Assembly: GCA_937924775.1 (NCBI GenBank)
Contig: CALDUT010000002.1
Location: 124,001-188,000 of the forward strand
From: an uncultured Gemmata sp.
GTDB taxonomy: Bacteria > Planctomycetota > Planctomycetia > Gemmatales > Gemmataceae
Direction: 5' to 3'
DNA length: 64,000 nt
Part shown: piece after piece, positions 17,317 to 27,461 of the stretch
How the letters are laid out: every line of letters begins with the position of its first letter
Numbering within the stretch: the first letter of the stretch is position 1
Notes under the pieces: model-generated
Told to the model about the DNA's origin: nothing
Database searches by the model: none
Seen by the model: only the letters and a program-made list of their open reading frames with translations
Translations under genes and position numbers: made by a program

Positions 17317-18753
17317 TTACAACACCGGGCTGAACAGACGGCAGGCGTTTTCCGCTAAACGGGCGACCAGAGGGCGGGTGCCGTACAACACGGGGTCGAG
17401 CCGGACGGAGTATTCTAAATCGCGTAAGAAGGCCCTTTCGAGTTCCCGCACGGCGGCGGTGTCGAAAAATTGACAGTTCAGCTCGAAGTTCAAGAACAAG
17501 CTGCGATTGTCGGTGTTGGCCGAACCGACCGAGGCCCATTCTCCGTCCACCAACACATATTTACTATGCATCATGCCCCGGGTGTACTGATAAACCTTGA
17601 CTCCGGCAGCCAATAAATCGGCCCAATAGTACCGCGCCGCCAGAAACGGCAGCCATTTGTCCGGGCGGAAAAGGCCGAGGAACCGCACATCAAGCCCGGA
17701 GCGGGCCGCCAGCACAATCGCATCGCGTAAGCCGGCATCAGGTACGAAATACGGGCTAGCAATCCACACCCGCCGGCTGGCCCGCAGAATCGCGGCGACG
17801 TAGGTTTCCCGAATCGACTTATAGTCCTTATCTGGTCCGCTGGCGACCACTTGAACCAGTGTCGTGCCGCGGGCGGTGTGCGCGGGGAAGTAGCACGGTC
17901 CTTTCACCGCCTCATTGGTGGTGAAGTACCAATCTTCGAGGAACGTATGTTGCAGTCCTTCCACCGCCGGACCGATGACACGGAAATGGGTATCGCGCCA
18001 ATAGCCGTAGTTCGGGTGCAGGCCCAAGTATTCATCGCCGATGTTCATCCCCCCCGTGAAACCGAGGCGGCCATCAACTACCAGAATTTTGCGGTGATTG
18101 CGTAGATTCACCCGCAAGGGGTTGAGAATCGGCAGAAACGACGCTGTTTGGCACCCATGGCGTTGCAATTCCTTCAGCACCCGGGACGAGAGGTTGTACG
18201 AACCCACAGAATCCACTAGGAGTCGCACTTCGACTTTCCGCCGGGCACAGCGACGCAATGCCTCAAAGAACCTGCGGCCTGTGGCATCGGCCCGGCAGAT
18301 GAAAAACTGGGCATGAACGTGATGTTCGGCCCGTTCGATCGCCGCCAGCATGGCTTCGAAGGCTTCGGTTCCTTCGTGATAGAACTCAACGGCATTACCC
18401 CGAGTGACTGGGAAGCCATCTTCGTGCTGCGCGATGCGAGCCAATACAGCCCACGGGGGTGGCACTTCGGCCGATTCACCATCGACGCGAGCGACGAATT
18501 TCTTGTAAGCCTGTCCACGTTGTTGCCGCTTGCGGAGTTTGCGGGGAATGGTTTGATAGCCAAAGAGCAGAAACAGGATAGGTCCCAAGATCGGGAGCAA
18601 AAGGACCGTCAGTGCCCAGGCAATGGCCGACATCGGTTCACGCTTCAGATGCAGCACCGCCACGAGCGTGCCACCCGCCAGCGCAAACTCCAGCAACAGC
18701 AGCCAGCCAGCGATGTCTTGCCAGAAGACTGCCACGAATTGCGAAAACGACAT
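17317..18753 (-). CDS. cls: Cardiolipin synthase (phospholipase D family)
   Basis: This is a 478-residue protein with two N-terminal membrane helices (about residues 14-34 and 45-66) followed by two PLD domains. The catalytic motifs are NHRKILVVDGRLGFTGG (H220, K222, D227) and MHSKYVLVDGEWASVGSAN (H396, K398, D403). Length and layout match bacterial cardiolipin synthases of the Cls type, which join two phosphatidylglycerols into cardiolipin and glycerol at the inner membrane. Related PLD-family transferases cannot be fully excluded. The gene starts 133 bases before the divergent isomerase gene. Confidence 0.9.
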   Translation of the reverse strand: MSFSQFVAVFWQDIAGWLLLLEFALAGGTLVAVLHLKREPMSAIAWALTVLLLPILGPILFLLFGYQTIPRKLRKRQQRGQAYKKFVARVDGESAEVPPPWAVLARIAQHEDGFPVTRGNAVEFYHEGTEAFEAMLAAIERAEHHVHAQFFICRADATGRRFFEALRRCARRKVEVRLLVDSVGSYNLSSRVLKELQRHGCQTASFLPILNPLRVNLRNHRKILVVDGRLGFTGGMNIGDEYLGLHPNYGYWRDTHFRVIGPAVEGLQHTFLEDWYFTTNEAVKGPCYFPAHTARGTTLVQVVASGPDKDYKSIRETYVAAILRASRRVWIASPYFVPDAGLRDAIVLAARSGLDVRFLGLFRPDKWLPFLAARYYWADLLAAGVKVYQYTRGMMHSKYVLVDGEWASVGSANTDNRSLFLNFELNCQFFDTAAVRELERAFLRDLEYSVRLDPVLYGTRPLVARLAENACRLFSPVL

Positions 18754-18886
18754 GCTGTCAGTATATCACTCCCAGTTTTCTGCCGCCTGCGGTATACTCG
18801 GTGTTCGACCCGCGGAAATACACGATACTCACCGAGGGCTGGGCAGCCTGGGATGGTGAGGAGTTCGCGAAAAGGGTGGAATTCTG

Positions 18887-19834
18887 ATGCTCTCGCGACG
18901 GCAGATGATACAAACGGGGTTGGGGTTCACCGGGTTAGCGGCCAGCAGCTGGTGTCACGTCGCGGCGCGCCATTCGGCCTCGGGTGATGAGCCACCGGTT
19001 CCCACAAAATCAAAACGCATCCGGCAGTCGGTGGCGTTTTGGTGTTTCAACGCCCGGGGGGAAAAGTGGTCGGCGGAGAAAGTCTGTCAGGTGGCGAAGG
19101 AACTAGGTTGTGCTTCCGTGGAACTAATTCCGCCGGAACATTGGCTGTTGTTGAAGAAGTACGGTTTGATTTGTGCGATAGCTTCCAATGGGGTGGCGGG
19201 GGCCGCGTTCAAGCGAGGCTTGAACAACCCCCGGTTTCACGACGAAGTCATCACGCAGACGAAAAAAACCATCGATCGTTGTGCGGAAGCCAAGTTCCCG
19301 AATGTGATCGCCTTTGTCGGGTATCGCTGGATCGATCCAGACAATCCCCAATCGGGTGAGATCAGTCGCGATGAGGCTTTCAAGAATTGTGTCACCGGGT
19401 TGAAAAATTTGGCGCAACATGCAGAGAAACAAGGTGTTACGGTTTGCCTCGAACATCTGAACACCCGCGACGATTCCGACCCGATGAAAGGTCATCCCGG
19501 CTATCAGGGCGACGACCTCGACTTTGTCGCCCGAATCGTCCGCCAAGTCGGGAGCCCCCGCGTCCGGCTGTTGTTCGACATTTACCACGTTCAAATCATG
19601 CACGGGGACATTATCCGGCGCATCGAGCAGAATAAGGACATTTTGGGGCACATTCATACTGCCGGTGTGCCAGGGCGCGGCGAGTTGGACGACCAACAAG
19701 AGATCAACTACCCCGCGGTGATGAAGAAGCTGCTCGCGGTGGGTTATACCGGGTATGTTGGTCAGGAATTCATTCCGACCCGTGACCCCTTGGCAGGTTT
19801 GAAACACGCTCTCAGCCTTTGTGATGTGAACTGA
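18887..19834 (+). CDS. Hydroxypyruvate isomerase-like TIM-barrel protein, Tat-exported
   Basis: This is a 315-residue protein with a Tat-type leader (MLSRRQMIQTGLGFTGLAAS) and an AP-endonuclease-2/xylose isomerase-like TIM barrel. Metal-site segments are VCLEHLNT (Glu), LLFDIYHVQIMHGD (Asp, His) and YVGQEFIPT (Glu). The DIYHVQIMHGD segment is characteristic of hydroxypyruvate isomerase (Hyi/OtnI) relatives. Export makes a role in periplasmic or surface sugar conversion more likely than central metabolism, so the exact substrate is uncertain. A 300-base gap separates it from the convergent FAD enzyme gene. Confidence 0.85.
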   Translation: MLSRRQMIQTGLGFTGLAASSWCHVAARHSASGDEPPVPTKSKRIRQSVAFWCFNARGEKWSAEKVCQVAKELGCASVELIPPEHWLLLKKYGLICAIASNGVAGAAFKRGLNNPRFHDEVITQTKKTIDRCAEAKFPNVIAFVGYRWIDPDNPQSGEISRDEAFKNCVTGLKNLAQHAEKQGVTVCLEHLNTRDDSDPMKGHPGYQGDDLDFVARIVRQVGSPRVRLLFDIYHVQIMHGDIIRRIEQNKDILGHIHTAGVPGRGELDDQQEINYPAVMKKLLAVGYTGYVGQEFIPTRDPLAGLKHALSLCDVN

Positions 19835-20134
19835 TAATGCTAAATGACGGCTGCCAATCCGCGGTCAGTCAAGCTCCCGGACAATCTCGAGTATGTGTGA
19901 CCTGCGACAAGCATAAGACCCTCGGAGGGATTCTAATCATCTCTGGGCGGATGGCTTGTTGTTGAGGCAAAGTGCATCCGCCGTTGCTTCCCAATCCGGC
20001 ACAGTGCGATCGCATCGCCTATGGTTTTTCCGATAACGCCGGTCAAGCCTCTTGCGAGCCAGTATTGTTGGTGTTTTTTTGTGCAATGAGGAGGAATGAC
20101 CTCTGATAATTTGTGCAGAAGAGAAACCTTTCCC
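19835..20134. other. Convergent intergenic region
   Basis: 300 bases between two converging genes. A run of seven T (20074-20080) after a loosely paired stretch might help terminate the plus-strand gene, but no strong hairpin was found. A 16-codon frame at 20096 with an AGGAGG-like site overlaps the end of the FAD gene and is not called. Confidence 0.4.
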
Positions 20135-21739
20135 TTACCGCGGTAGACAATACTTCGCGACAATCGCCTTGGCAGTACGCAGACCATCGACGGCCGCGGA
20201 AACGATCCCGCCGGCATAACCGGCTCCTTCTCCCACAGGGTACAGTCCACGAACCCCCGGGGATTCCCGTGTGTGGCTGTCGCGCTCGATCCGCAGGGGA
20301 GAACTGCCCCGGGATTCTGGCCCGGCCAGGACGGCTTCGGGCAAAAATCGCCCCTGCCAACGGCGATCCATCTGCGGCAAACCGGCCATCACTGCTTCGG
20401 CTACCAGCGGCGGCAGCACTTCGCGCAAATCAGATGCAGCAACCCCCCGCGGATAACTCGTGGCGGGAATCGACTTCGACACCCGGTGGGCCAGGAAGTC
20501 CGTAGCCCTCTGAACCGGGCAGCAGTACTCGCCCCGCCCACCGAGGGTGTAGGCGATGGCTTCATACTTCTCTTGTAAGCGTACACCCGCGAGAACGTCG
20601 CGGCCCGCGAAGGCTTCGGTCGGCACGGTCACCACTAAACCGCTATTGGCAAAGGGCGAATCACGCTGGCTGAGGCTCATGCCGTTGGTGGCGAAGTACC
20701 CTTCTTGGGAAACGCTGGGGATGATGTATCCCCCCGCGCACATACAAAACGTGAACAGATCGTGCTTTCCATGAGCCACCAGTGAATAGTCCGCGTTACC
20801 CAGTTGCTGTTCGTAATAATCGTGCCGGGGGCCGAATTGCACAGTATTGACGACTTCCTGCGGGTGTTCAATACGCACCCCAAACTGAAATGGCTTGGGC
20901 GAGAGGGGCACCCCACGCGCGGCCAGCATTCGGTAGGTGTCGCGGGCGCTGTGGCCGATCGCCAAAACGACAACCGACGCGGGGATGAGTCCCCGGGAGG
21001 TGTTCACGCCGGTGAGCTGGCCGTCGCGAATTTGCAAATCTTCGACACGGGTTAGAAAATGAACTTCGCCGCCCAGGTCCTCAATCCTTTGTCGCAGGGC
21101 TTTGACTACGGCGGGCAGCCGGTTGCTGCCCAGATGGGGCCGGTGGTAATAGAGAATGCTCGGCTTGCCCGGTTGTTGTCCTTTGCATTCGGCGAACAGT
21201 TCCAGAACCCGCATCACATCGGGCCCGGTGCTGCGGCAGGTCAGCTTTCCATCGCTGAAGGTGCCCGCACCGCCTTCGCCAAACAGATAATTGCTTTCTG
21301 GATGAAAAGGACCGCCTGCGTCGAAGCGTTTGACGTCGCGAATCCGATCGCTAACCTGGGTTCCACGCTCCAAAACGATCGGGCGATACCCCATCTGGGC
21401 CAAAAAGTACGCGCACACCAACCCGCCGGGGCCAGAACCGACAACAATGGGCCGATGTGGCAAGGGTACCGAGCCGGGGGCTGGCATGGCGAACGGTGGT
21501 TCGACCACCGGTTCGAGCTGGATCGGGGGTGCCGCCCGGGGAGCGGCTTCGGGAATGTCGATTTCAAGATTGTAGACGAATCGCAACTGGCGTTTGTCGC
21601 GGAGGTCGAGAGCTTTGCGGACGATCCGCCAGCGCGTCAGCTCCGCGGCGGGTATACCCAAAGCCCGGCTCACATGCTGCGGCAGCGATGTTTCCGGTTC
21701 TTCCACCGGCAAACGGATATTGGATACACGAAAAAGCAT
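20135..21739 (-). CDS. FAD-dependent dehydrogenase (COG2509-like)
   Basis: This is a 534-residue protein. The dinucleotide-binding motif IVVGSGPGGLVCAYFLAQMG lies about residues 97-116, followed by LERG, which ends the Rossmann beta-alpha-beta. Other landmarks are FGEGGAGTFSDGKLTCR, VVLAIGHSARDTYRML and, at the C-terminus, GLYPVGEGAGYAGGIVSAAVDG, the second FAD-contact region. About 90 residues precede the FAD domain and resemble the N-terminal extension of uncharacterised FAD-dependent dehydrogenases. The domain order fits COG2509; the substrate is unknown. It lies downstream of the interrupted small gene on the same strand. Confidence 0.88.
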   Translation of the reverse strand: MLFRVSNIRLPVEEPETSLPQHVSRALGIPAAELTRWRIVRKALDLRDKRQLRFVYNLEIDIPEAAPRAAPPIQLEPVVEPPFAMPAPGSVPLPHRPIVVGSGPGGLVCAYFLAQMGYRPIVLERGTQVSDRIRDVKRFDAGGPFHPESNYLFGEGGAGTFSDGKLTCRSTGPDVMRVLELFAECKGQQPGKPSILYYHRPHLGSNRLPAVVKALRQRIEDLGGEVHFLTRVEDLQIRDGQLTGVNTSRGLIPASVVVLAIGHSARDTYRMLAARGVPLSPKPFQFGVRIEHPQEVVNTVQFGPRHDYYEQQLGNADYSLVAHGKHDLFTFCMCAGGYIIPSVSQEGYFATNGMSLSQRDSPFANSGLVVTVPTEAFAGRDVLAGVRLQEKYEAIAYTLGGRGEYCCPVQRATDFLAHRVSKSIPATSYPRGVAASDLREVLPPLVAEAVMAGLPQMDRRWQGRFLPEAVLAGPESRGSSPLRIERDSHTRESPGVRGLYPVGEGAGYAGGIVSAAVDGLRTAKAIVAKYCLPR

Positions 21740-21818
21740 GAAGTCATTGTACCAACCTGACCATTCCCAGAGCCGGGTCAGGATATGGACAGAATTTTAC
21801 CGATCGTGAAATGGGGAG

Positions 21819-21841
21819 TCCTGTACAGAATCCGTACAGGA
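21819..21841 (-). terminator. Hairpin after the interrupted small gene
   Basis: TCCTGTAC and GTACAGGA form a perfect 8-bp stem with a 7-base loop, 27 bases past the final stop of the interrupted gene. No T-run follows, so it could be a transcript-end hairpin or a processing site rather than a classic terminator. Confidence 0.45.
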
Positions 21842-21867
21842 TTGGACCGGACGTAGACGTTGGAAAA

Positions 21868-22221
21868 TCACTTCACCCGTTTGAATTTGGCGGTGGTGCC
21901 GTCGTTGTCGCGGCAGACCAGCTCATCCGCGGTGAGTTTCGTCACTTCTGTCGTGTCTTTCGTATCGCCAATGATCAGTTCCAATAGGTTACCGTTGAGC
22001 TTGTACCCAAATTCGAAGGTTTGCTTCTGCCCTTAAGCGGTGGCGCTGATAACCAATTTGCCGTCCTTTTGGAAGTCGAAGACAGAACCTTTGGGAATGC
22101 CCGCCACTTCGGCGGTCAATTCCCATGATCCGAGCAAGTCATCCAACTTTGGTTCATCCGCGGCTATCGCATTGGGAATCATCACCAAAAGGGCTGCCAG
22201 GAACCAGCGATCGAATGACAT
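21868..22221 (-). pseudogene. Small secreted protein interrupted by an in-frame TAA (TIGR03066-like)
   Basis: From the ATG at 22221 the frame gives a signal peptide (MSFDRWFLAALLVMIPNAIA) and a conserved-looking start (LDDLLGSWELTAEVAGIPKG, VFDFQKDGKLVISATA), then hits TAA at 22033-22035 after 62 codons. The same frame continues without shift for 55 sensible codons (GQKQTFEFGYKLNGNLLELI ... LTADELVCRDNDGTTAKFKR) to TGA at 21868. Both halves together match the layout of small lipocalin-like secreted proteins of the Gemmata paralogous family TIGR03066 (W-E motif, F-x-x-D-G-K, then G-x-Y-x-x-x-G-N-x-L). One base change (for example GAA or CAA to TAA) explains it. Alternatives are a sequencing error or readthrough. 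Confidence 0.8.
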
Positions 22222-22449
22222 GATAGGCCACCTTATTCAAGATTTGGGAAAGGGGATGCAGCGTTGGCAGCATTTCCCGCAATAGTACCGTATACAGTTC
22301 CATTCATTACGGAGATTCCGAGAAAAAACCTGCTTTCATCGGCTTGCGAAATGACTAAAATGAGAAAGTAGATACATTCCCGCCAACCTCGCGAGTCGGC
22401 CTCGCGCCTCACTGAAGTTTCACCGACGCGATTTCCAATAGGAGCAGCT

Positions 22450-25400
22450 ATGGTGATGTCGCGGATGACCCCTCTTTTTCCGGTATGTCTCATCGCGTGC
22501 CTGATGGTGTTGGTCGCTACTCCCTATTCCGCGTCACGATCGGCCGCGGCTCCACCACAGGCCCCGCCTTCCAAGGGCCTCATTACCCCCCCAAAAAGTA
22601 GCGGGATTGAATACAACCGTGACATCCGGCCCATTTTGGCTGAAAACTGCTTCGCTTGCCACGGCCCCGATAGCGCCGCCCGCAAAGCCGACCTGCGCCT
22701 CGACCAACGCGACATTGCCATCGAACTTAAGGCCATCGTGCCGGGAAAACCTGAGGAAAGCGAAATGATTCGGCGTATTGTCGCCGAAGACCCGCACGAG
22801 CTGATGCCGCCACCCAAAACCAACAAGAAACTAACCCGGGAACAAAAGGATTTACTTAAACAGTGGATTGCCAGCGGAGCCGAGTATCAACCGCATTGGT
22901 CGTTCATCCCGCCGGTGCGACCGCCGATTCCGGACGTCAGAAACAAAGCATGGGTCCGCAATCCGATCGATAACTTCATTTTGGCAGAATTGGAAAAACG
23001 CGGTCTCCAACCAGCCCCCGAGGCCGACCGGCGAACCCTGGCCCGGCGGCTATCTCTGGACCTCACCGGGCTACCACCCGATCCAGCGGATGTGGAGGCG
23101 TTCGTCAACGATACTTCCCCGCTGTGGTACGAGAAGTATGTGGAGAAGCTACTGGCATCGCCCCATTGGGGGGAACACCGCGGCCGCTACTGGCTTGACT
23201 ACGCCCGCTACGCCGACACCCACGGCATCCACTTCGACAACTATCGGGAGATCTGGGCTTACCGCGATTGGGTGATCAATGCCTTCAACGCCAACCAACC
23301 CTTCGACCAATTCACCATCGAACAACTTGCCGGCGACCTTCTTCCCAACCCTACACTCGATCAACTCATCGCCACTGGATTCAACCGCAACAACATCACC
23401 ACCAACGAAGGTGGGGTTATTCCCGAAGAATACATCGTTCTGTATGCCCGCGATCGGACCGAAACGACCGCGCAAGTGTGGATGGGCCTCACCGCGGGCT
23501 GTGCGGTCTGTCACGACCACAAATACGATCCTCTCTCGATGAAGGATTTCTACTCACTCTCAGCGTTTTTTAATAACACCACGCAAGGGGCGATGGATGG
23601 CAACATCCCCAATACTCCGCCGACCATAACGGTTCCGCGCCGTGAAGACCGGAAACGCTACGAAGAAATTGGCCAACAATTGAACAGTTTGCGGCAGCAG
23701 GTGGCCCAACGGCGTCAAGCCGCTAAACCCGAGTTCGACCGGTGGCTGCAAAAGGCGAATATCGCAGATATTTACGCGCAGAATCCGCGGACCGGGCTGC
23801 GGTTGCATGCCCCCCTCAACGATGGCGTCGGCGCGGAAATCCGCTTTGCTCTCGATGGGCAAATCCGCTCGGCTCCCTTCGGCGACGCTTTCGGCTGGGC
23901 TAATGGTCCCCGCAATGGCAAAGCCTTCTTGGTAGGCCTGAAAGGTGAGGGCCAAGCCCCGGCGATTCCTGACGCTGGGGATTTCGATACCAACCAACCC
24001 TTCACCGCGACGGCATGGCTGAAGCTGACCCGCAATAACAGCATCGGTGCCATCATGGCCCGGATGGATGCCAATCACCGCGGCTGGGATGTCTGGGTGG
24101 AGGGCAACCGCATTGCGATGCACCTCATTCACGCCTTCCCCGAGCAGGCCCTCAGGGTCACTTGCAACACCCCGGTGCCCGTCAATCAGTGGGTGCATGT
24201 CGCCATCGTCTCCAATGGTACTGCAAAGGCTTCTGGGATAACGATTTACGTCAATGGCCAGCCGCAACCCACCACCACGCAGGTGGATAAGCTCAGTGGC
24301 ACGACGAGAACGGAAGCTCCGTTCACCATCGGTCAGCGCTCGCACGGTGAGGGACGGCTGCTAGGCGCTAACATTGAAGATGTTCGCCTGTACGATGTGG
24401 AATTGAACGCCGAGCAGGTGGGGCAGCTGATGCGTTACGCCGCGGTGGCCGATTTGCTGGCCAAGCCGGCGTCGCAGCGAACGGCCCCCGAGACCGATAC
24501 GCTCTACAGTTGGTGGTTGGCGACCGTCGATCAGCCCACCCGCGAGTTCGAGAAACAGATCGCCCACCTTCAACGGGAAGAAGCCGCGATTCGTGGCCGG
24601 GGAACTATCGCCCACATCATGCAAGAGCGGAAGGGTTCCGAACCCATCGCTTACATTCTGTTTCGGGGCGATTACGACAAACGCCGCGAGCAAGTGAAAG
24701 CGGATACGCCCGAAGCCATGCCCCCTCTGCCGAACAACTTACCACGCAACCGTTTAGGGCTGGCCAAGTGGCTCGTTTCACCCGATCATCCGCTGACCGC
24801 TCGGGTGACGGTCAACCGCTTCTGGCAAGAAGTGTTTGGCACCGGGCTTGTGCGGACCAGCGGCGATTTTGGCGTCGCTGGGGAGTTGCCCAGCCACCCC
24901 GAACTGCTCGATTGGCTGGCCGTGGAGTTCCGCAGCCCGACGCCGGGCCTTTGCTGCGATGATCCTAAACCGTGGGACGTCAAGCAACTGTTCCGGCTGA
25001 TCGTCACCAGTGCCACCTACCGGCAAGCCGCGATCACCACACCAGAAAAACTGGAAAAAGACCGTGACAATCGGTGGCTCAGCCGTGGACCCCGCTTCCG
25101 GATGGATGCCGAAATGATCCGCGACTACGCCCTCGCAGTCAGCGGCTTGCTGGTACGCAAAATCGGCGGCCCCAGTGTCAAGCCGTACCAACCCGATGGG
25201 GTGTGGGAAGCGGTGGCCATGATCGGCTCCAACACTCGCCATTATCAACGCGATTCTGGGGAAAACCTCTACCGCCGCAGTATGTACACCTTCTGGAAAC
25301 GCTCGGCCCCACCGGCGGCGATGGAAGTTCTCAATGCTCCCAATCGCGAAACCTGCACCGTCCGCCGCGACCGGACCAACACGCCCCTCGCGGCCCTGCT

Positions 25401-25722
25401 GACGCTCAACGATGTTCAGTTCGTCGAAGCGGCCCGGGTGTTGGCCGAAAAAGCCCTGCACCACGATGCGAACGATGACAAACGGCTCGACTTCCTCGCC
25501 CGGCGGGTTCTAGCCCGACCCTTCCGCGATGCCGAGCTGCAAATTCTCCGTGCATCGCTGACACAACTGCGGTCCCACTACCACGAACAGGCGCAGGAGG
25601 CCAAGAAGCTCATCACCTTCGGCGAATCGAAACCCGATGAGAAACTGAACCCCAGCGAGTTGGCCGCATGGACCATGCTGACCAACCAGCTATTGAACTT
25701 GGACGAAGTGCTGAACAAGTAA
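22450..25722 (+). CDS. PSCyt1/DUF1549/LamG/DUF1553 exported protein
   Basis: This is a 1090-residue exported protein with AGGAG before the ATG. Signal segment residues are about 8-30. A planctomycete cytochrome C-like domain (PSCyt1) has ENCFACHGPD (C67, C70, H71) and DLRLDQRD. DUF1549 (about 165-375) contains CAVCHDHKYDP. A LamG/concanavalin-like domain (about 480-670) has FTATAWLKLTRNNSIGAIMA and WVHVAIVSNG. DUF1553 (about 765-1050) contains VNRFWQEVFGTGLVRTSGDF. The architecture is a standard planctomycete one. LamG suggests carbohydrate binding and the CXXCH motifs suggest heme. It is followed by DUF1501, the usual partner, 138 bases downstream. Confidence 0.93.
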   Translation: MVMSRMTPLFPVCLIACLMVLVATPYSASRSAAAPPQAPPSKGLITPPKSSGIEYNRDIRPILAENCFACHGPDSAARKADLRLDQRDIAIELKAIVPGKPEESEMIRRIVAEDPHELMPPPKTNKKLTREQKDLLKQWIASGAEYQPHWSFIPPVRPPIPDVRNKAWVRNPIDNFILAELEKRGLQPAPEADRRTLARRLSLDLTGLPPDPADVEAFVNDTSPLWYEKYVEKLLASPHWGEHRGRYWLDYARYADTHGIHFDNYREIWAYRDWVINAFNANQPFDQFTIEQLAGDLLPNPTLDQLIATGFNRNNITTNEGGVIPEEYIVLYARDRTETTAQVWMGLTAGCAVCHDHKYDPLSMKDFYSLSAFFNNTTQGAMDGNIPNTPPTITVPRREDRKRYEEIGQQLNSLRQQVAQRRQAAKPEFDRWLQKANIADIYAQNPRTGLRLHAPLNDGVGAEIRFALDGQIRSAPFGDAFGWANGPRNGKAFLVGLKGEGQAPAIPDAGDFDTNQPFTATAWLKLTRNNSIGAIMARMDANHRGWDVWVEGNRIAMHLIHAFPEQALRVTCNTPVPVNQWVHVAIVSNGTAKASGITIYVNGQPQPTTTQVDKLSGTTRTEAPFTIGQRSHGEGRLLGANIEDVRLYDVELNAEQVGQLMRYAAVADLLAKPASQRTAPETDTLYSWWLATVDQPTREFEKQIAHLQREEAAIRGRGTIAHIMQERKGSEPIAYILFRGDYDKRREQVKADTPEAMPPLPNNLPRNRLGLAKWLVSPDHPLTARVTVNRFWQEVFGTGLVRTSGDFGVAGELPSHPELLDWLAVEFRSPTPGLCCDDPKPWDVKQLFRLIVTSATYRQAAITTPEKLEKDRDNRWLSRGPRFRMDAEMIRDYALAVSGLLVRKIGGPSVKPYQPDGVWEAVAMIGSNTRHYQRDSGENLYRRSMYTFWKRSAPPAAMEVLNAPNRETCTVRRDRTNTPLAALLTLNDVQFVEAARVLAEKALHHDANDDKRLDFLARRVLARPFRDAELQILRASLTQLRSHYHEQAQEAKKLITFGESKPDEKLNPSELAAWTMLTNQLLNLDEVLNK

Positions 25723-25769
25723 CGTTGGCCCTGGCGATAAGTTTTCAATCCGCAGTAAACTGCCGGGGA

Positions 25770-25800
25770 ATGTGACAAAAGTTCATGATCGAAGTGATCA
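25770..25800 (+). promoter_or_regulatory. Candidate shared regulatory motif, copy 2
   Basis: ATGTGACAAAAGTTCATGATC followed by GAAGTGATCA (25791-25800), the same 10-base block and 21-base spacing as at 3124-3154. It includes the inverted repeat TGATC-GAAGT-GATCA (25786-25800). It lies 61 bases before the DUF1501 start. Confidence 0.4.
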
Positions 25801-25817
25801 ATGGACCTGGGTAGAAA

Positions 25818-25848
25818 TTGTTACAAAATTCATCAATTGAGTGATTCA
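25818..25848 (+). promoter_or_regulatory. Candidate shared regulatory motif, copy 3
   Basis: TTGTTACAAAATTCATC, then GAGTGATTCA starting 21 bases after the first T: a diverged direct copy of the element 48 bases upstream. Tandem copies suggest a regulator-binding array or overlapping promoters for the DUF1501 gene at 25861. Confidence 0.35.
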
Positions 25849-25860
25849 CCGAGACGAACC

Positions 25861-27348
<1,488 letters not shown>

Positions 27349-27461
27349 AATGGTATGCCCGAGCCGGTTGGACCGAGGTTGCTTCTCAGGTGGCGATTAT
27401 CAGAGAACTCGCGGGTGCGACACAACCACAGCTTCTCTTTGCTCGTTTTGAGGTCTTCTCC

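Noticed and set aside
20096-20146. 16-codon ORF with an AGGAGG-like site
   Set aside because: Overlaps the 3' end of the FAD gene and is very short; a good purine-rich site alone is weak evidence.
23560-24345. 261-codon minus frame inside the large DUF1549/LamG gene
   Set aside because: Antisense shadow; the plus-strand domains are continuous across it.
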